Positions 60,609-64,000 of a stretch of 64,000 bases of DNA are shown one piece after another. Under the pieces are notes generated by a model that had not been told where the DNA came from, ran no database searches, and saw only the letters and a program-made list of their open reading frames with translations. Numbering within the stretch: the stretch's first letter is position 1; every line of letters starts with the position of its first letter. Made by a program: the position numbers and the translations under genes. Origin of the DNA: Flavobacteriales bacterium (GTDB lineage Bacteria; Bacteroidota; Bacteroidia; Flavobacteriales_F; PHOS-HE28); assembly GCA_016715895.1 (NCBI GenBank), contig JADJXH010000004.1, positions 682,001 through 746,000 on the forward strand, read 5' to 3'.

Positions 60609-63600
60609 CTACTCCACCACCACCCGCACCGCGCCGATCACCGCCGCGCCGCGCAGCACCCGCACGGTGTACGCCCCGGCGGCCAGGCCGTCACGATGCA
60701 GCACCACGGACCGCCCGCTGGGCCGCAGGCTGCGCAGGACCCGTCCGCTCACGTCCACCAGCTCGAGGCGATCCCCGTTGGCAAGGGCTTCGGCGAGATG
60801 GATCACGGCCGTTCCGTTCATCGGATTCGGCTGCACACGCAGGGCCGGCGCGTCCTGGCTGCCGATCGCGGTGAAGATGTAGGTGTAGGGGGCGCTCAGC
60901 GCAACGCATCCGTAGGCGCTGGTCACCTGCACGGTGTAGTCACCGCTCAAGGAGGGCATCAGTTGCGGCAGCGTGTCGCCGGGCAGCTGCTGCCCGTTCA
61001 GGAACCACTGGTACTGGATCCCTGCGCCGGCCTCCAGGACGTCCGGCGACGGGGAGCTGATCAAGGCCTCATGCAGGCTGCAGTCCACCAGGGTGTTCAG
61101 CACCGTGTTGGTGATCACCGGCGGATTGAGGTCGAAGTAGATGGCGGCGCTGTTGGTGATGGCGGTGAGGTGCGGTGATCCGGCGTTCGGCTTGATGCGG
61201 TACTTGACGAAGCCGTGGCTGGCGGCCTCGTTCACGTTGCTGTCCGGCAGCAGGATGCGCTCGAAGCGGAACAGGGCCACGCGCTGCGCGTCCACCTGGA
61301 TCTGCGTGAGGTCATGCGAAGCGGCCAGCACCTCCATGGTGAGCGGATCGAGATCGGCGTCCAAGGTGTCCAGCAGCTGCACGGTGAAGGCGGTGTCCGT
61401 CCCGGTGTTCTGGAAGCGCACGGTGTACTCCAGCCACTCCTGGTCGATGGGCACCGCGCCGGCCGACCCGAAGCCCTGGGGCGTCACCAGCTTGTCGTTG
61501 GGATCGTAGGCGCACGAGACCGTGAAGAGGAACGGAGGCTGCTCGAAGAGAATGGGCAGGTTGGCTGCCGTGATGGTGTACCCGAAGCCTGCCGTTGAGC
61601 CCACCGGGCCCACGGTGAGCGCGATCGATGCTTGGAACTCCTGGAACCAGCCCAGGCTGTCCACGCTCCAGTAGAGGTGTTGGCCCACGATGGAGTCAGG
61701 AGCGGGGAAGGTGCCGTCCAGCGTCATGTCCGGGGCCAGCTCGAAGTCGATGAGGATCCCTTCGGGGATGAAGGTGCCGTTGTTCCGCAGGGTCAGCCAC
61801 AGGGTCACCTGGTCGTCGCAGCGGAACACGCCGGACTGCGTGAGGGTGGCGAAGGGCAGGGTGTCCCCGATGGCGGGCGCCAAACCGATATCCAGGCCTG
61901 TGGCGATGGGTTGCTGGGCTGTGAGGGTGGCCTGAAGCGTGTCGGGGTCGTTGGTGACCTGATAGATGGACGGCGGGCTGTGCCACACCTTCCAGGTGCC
62001 GGTGTCCGCAGGGAGGTCGTAGGCGCCGTCGCTATTGGTCCACACAAGGACATCGTTCGCGTCGGTGCGCACCAGCCGGTAGGGCACCGTGTGGTCGGTG
62101 GGGTCGAACGTGGCGTTCAGGTCGTAGTCGATGAACACCGATCCGCGCAGGCGGAAGGCGTTGAAGAAGAGGTTCTCCTGCCAGCTGATGCTGCGGAAGC
62201 GGGCCGTCACCAGGTCGGGCACGGCGTCGTTGTTGAGGTCCTCGTACACCATGGCGGCCGCGCTCTCCGCGGTGGGGTCGATCAGCGCGTTGGGGCCCAG
62301 CTGGCCGTTGCCGAGGTTCAGGGTGTAGTAGGTCTGGTGTGTGTAGCCGTTGCTCAGGGCCCACACCGCGTCCAGGAAGCCATCGCCGTTCACGTCGCGG
62401 AGCATCAACGTGCGGGGCACCCCCGCCGGTGTGGCTTGGGTGCCGGCCGCGATGAGCGCGCCGGTGCCATCGTTCAGGTAGGCCGTGAGCAGGGTGCTGG
62501 TGTAGTTCACGGCGTCCACATCGCCGTCACCGTCGAGGTCGCCCACATCGAACACGCCGAGGGACGGGCCACCGGGCACGGTGACGAAGGTGCCGCTGCC
62601 GGTGTTGAGCACCACGGTGCCGCCGAACACCAGGTCCATCATCCCGTCGCCGTTCATGTCGCCGGCGCGCACGGTGCCCGCTACGAAGGCCGGCTCCATC
62701 TGCATGGCGAACTCGCCGTTGCCGTCGTTCTCATACCAGCGCCCACTGCCGATGAGATCGAGGTCGAGGTCTCCGTCCAGGTCCACCTCGGCGCGGCTCA
62801 CGCCCAGGCCGGGCAGGGTGTCCGGGGTCCAGGAGCTGCCGCCGGCCACGTTCCACAGGATGGCCCGGTCGGCCTTGTTGCTCACGATGTCCAGCAGGCC
62901 ATCGGCATCCAGGTCGGCCAGGCGGCTCGCGGACACCTGGTTGGCGTGCTCGGTCACCACCTGCTGCCCGTTGAAGGTGCCGTCGCCGTTGTTGGCATAC
63001 CAGCAGATCCAGTCGCCGGTGTAGCTCGCGGTCACCAGGTCCTGGTCGCCATCCAGATCGATGTCGCCTGCGCTCAGGTCGAACGCGGCCGCCATGGTCT
63101 GGCAGAAGCGCTCACGCGGGGCGAAGCTGCCCGCACCGGTGTTCGGGTACCAGCCGGCCAGGTCCATGCCGCTGCATTGCAGCAGGTCCACCAGGCCATC
63201 GCCGTTGAGGTCGGCGCCGTGGTAGCTGGTGCCCACCAAGTTGTAGCCGCTCACCTGCTCCACGTTGGTGGTGGTCCACACGCTGCCGCCATCGTTGCGC
63301 AGCAGGCGCACATCGCAGCTGGTGCCGCTGTCCATGGTGAGGTCCACATCGCCATCGCCGTCGAAGTCGCCCAAGGCCTCGGGCATGCCGCTGGGGATGG
63401 TGTCACCGACGGTGAAGGTGCCGCCGCCGTCATTGGCGAACCACACGGTGCCGCCCGGCAACCCGAAGGCGATGAGGTCGTTGTCGCCATCGGCATCCAC
63501 GTCACCGCACACCGGTGTGCTGGGCTGCGCCAGCGGGTTGATGGCTTGCTGCGGGCCGAAGGCTCCACCTCCCAGGCCCTTGTACCAGCCCTGCTGCGCG

Positions 63601-64000
63601 TTGGTGCCGCCGATGAGCAGGTCCTTCTCCCCATCCCCGTCCAGATCGGCGTGAGCCACGGCCAGGCTGGTGGTGATGCCGGGAGCGCCCAACGATGCAC
63701 CCACGGTGAAGGTGCCACCACCTTGATTGATGAGCAGGTCCACGCTGTTGGCCTGCCGGATCACGTCGTCCACATCCCCGTCCCCGTCCAGATCCTCGAG
63801 CAGGCGCGCCGGGGTGCCCGTTGGGCAGTAGGCCCCCATCAGGGTCACCGCGCCGGTGCCGTCGTTGCGGTACCAGGTGTTGTCCACCACCAGGTCCGCG
63901 AAGCCGTCGGCATCGATGTCGCGAAGCATCGTCACGGCGCTACCGCTGATGCTTCCGGTGAACATGATCCGCATGGGTCCGAAGGCGCCTCCACCCAGGT
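60609..64000 (-). CDS. FG-GAP/VCBS-repeat protein with T9SS tail (5' end outside the window)
   Basis: The frame is open to the window edge; residues upstream of the first internal ATG (63974) continue the repeat pattern (LGGGAFGP), so the true start is beyond the window. It contains many FG-GAP/VCBS repeats (DLDGDGDVDDVIRQANSVDL, DVDADGDNDLIAFGLPGGTV, DINGDGMMDLVFGGTV-like), calcium-binding D-x-D-x-D-G motifs, and a later CnaB/DUF11-like region (LTVGPVGSTAGFGYTITAAN). The T9SS type A tail is LRVQPNPMNGTAVIHLAEAL. At least 1130 residues. Probably a large secreted adhesin or beta-propeller of integrin-alpha type. Confidence 0.85.
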   Translation of the reverse strand, partial: LGGGAFGPMRIMFTGSISGSAVTMLRDIDADGFADLVVDNTWYRNDGTGAVTLMGAYCPTGTPARLLEDLDGDGDVDDVIRQANSVDLLINQGGGTFTVGASLGAPGITTSLAVAHADLDGDGEKDLLIGGTNAQQGWYKGLGGGAFGPQQAINPLAQPSTPVCGDVDADGDNDLIAFGLPGGTVWFANDGGGTFTVGDTIPSGMPEALGDFDGDGDVDLTMDSGTSCDVRLLRNDGGSVWTTTNVEQVSGYNLVGTSYHGADLNGDGLVDLLQCSGMDLAGWYPNTGAGSFAPRERFCQTMAAAFDLSAGDIDLDGDQDLVTASYTGDWICWYANNGDGTFNGQQVVTEHANQVSASRLADLDADGLLDIVSNKADRAILWNVAGGSSWTPDTLPGLGVSRAEVDLDGDLDLDLIGSGRWYENDGNGEFAMQMEPAFVAGTVRAGDMNGDGMMDLVFGGTVVLNTGSGTFVTVPGGPSLGVFDVGDLDGDGDVDAVNYTSTLLTAYLNDGTGALIAAGTQATPAGVPRTLMLRDVNGDGFLDAVWALSNGYTHQTYYTLNLGNGQLGPNALIDPTAESAAAMVYEDLNNDAVPDLVTARFRSISWQENLFFNAFRLRGSVFIDYDLNATFDPTDHTVPYRLVRTDANDVLVWTNSDGAYDLPADTGTWKVWHSPPSIYQVTNDPDTLQATLTAQQPIATGLDIGLAPAIGDTLPFATLTQSGVFRCDDQVTLWLTLRNNGTFIPEGILIDFELAPDMTLDGTFPAPDSIVGQHLYWSVDSLGWFQEFQASIALTVGPVGSTAGFGYTITAANLPILFEQPPFLFTVSCAYDPNDKLVTPQGFGSAGAVPIDQEWLEYTVRFQNTGTDTAFTVQLLDTLDADLDPLTMEVLAASHDLTQIQVDAQRVALFRFERILLPDSNVNEAASHGFVKYRIKPNAGSPHLTAITNSAAIYFDLNPPVITNTVLNTLVDCSLHEALISSPSPDVLEAGAGIQYQWFLNGQQLPGDTLPQLMPSLSGDYTVQVTSAYGCVALSAPYTYIFTAIGSQDAPALRVQPNPMNGTAVIHLAEALANGDRLELVDVSGRVLRSLRPSGRSVVLHRDGLAAGAYTVRVLRGAAVIGAVRVVVE

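Overview
The window is a GC-rich stretch of chromosome from a member of the Bacteroidota, most likely a Flavobacteriales-type lineage. The evidence is the number of large secreted proteins ending in type IX secretion (T9SS) sorting domains (both the short type A tail and the CHU_C/gliding-motility type B tail), PKD and NIDO adhesin modules, and promoter boxes of the Bacteroidota TAnnTTTG class. The gene order prs-rplY-pth and single-copy housekeeping genes (mnmG, lepA, rnr, metF, rpiB) show that this is chromosome, not plasmid. No rRNA, tRNA, CRISPR array or complete prophage was seen.

Layout. 1-0.6 kb: two tandem ssb paralogues, one cut by the window edge. 0.8-5.4 kb: an ECF sigma factor, a membrane-tethered partner that ends in a predicted beta-barrel, and two PKD/T9SS-A proteins. 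5.5-11 kb: a universal stress protein, a YfiR-TPR-HAMP/PP2C phosphatase signalling operon and an M28 peptidase. 11-16 kb: ferritin, pth, rplY, prs, and RNase R. 16-21.5 kb: a six-PAS histidine kinase, a LytTR response regulator and a MORN-repeat protein. 21.46-21.9 kb: a 442-bp divergent intergenic region with an AT-rich patch, one perfect DnaA box and many imperfect ones, read here as a candidate oriC. 21.9-31.8 kb: rpiB, M28 peptidase, a TlpA-like lipoprotein, ALDH7, a methyltransferase, mnmG with three parS-like palindromes, a YbhB protein and a ThrE exporter. The parS sites and mnmG support an origin-proximal location.

32-38.3 kb is the accessory island. It holds an orphan Rhs C-terminal fragment with an AT-richer toxin tip and a membrane immunity protein, three tandem antitoxin genes of which only two have a ParE-like toxin, a RAYT (REP-associated) transposase, and direct REP-like repeats. 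38.3-41.3 kb: an M1 metallopeptidase with T9SS tail, and metF.

41.3-48.1 kb is a leftward operon with the same logic as the 0.8-5.4 kb operon: an ECF sigma factor, a membrane-tethered partner (three copies of a cytoplasmic motif, one TM helix, a linker and a CHU_C T9SS domain), then two giant NIDO/CHU_C adhesins. 48.3-58.6 kb holds two tandem copies of a three-gene cassette (beta-helix T9SS protein, beta-propeller-like T9SS protein, small exported protein). The downstream beta-helix copy has lost its N-terminal half. 58.7-64 kb: lepA and a partial FG-GAP/T9SS protein.

The most interesting observation is the pair of ECF sigma / tether / T9SS-cargo operons. They suggest a signalling system in which a T9SS-type or beta-barrel domain is covalently joined through the inner membrane to a cytoplasmic sigma-binding motif. 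The second is the oriC/parS region.
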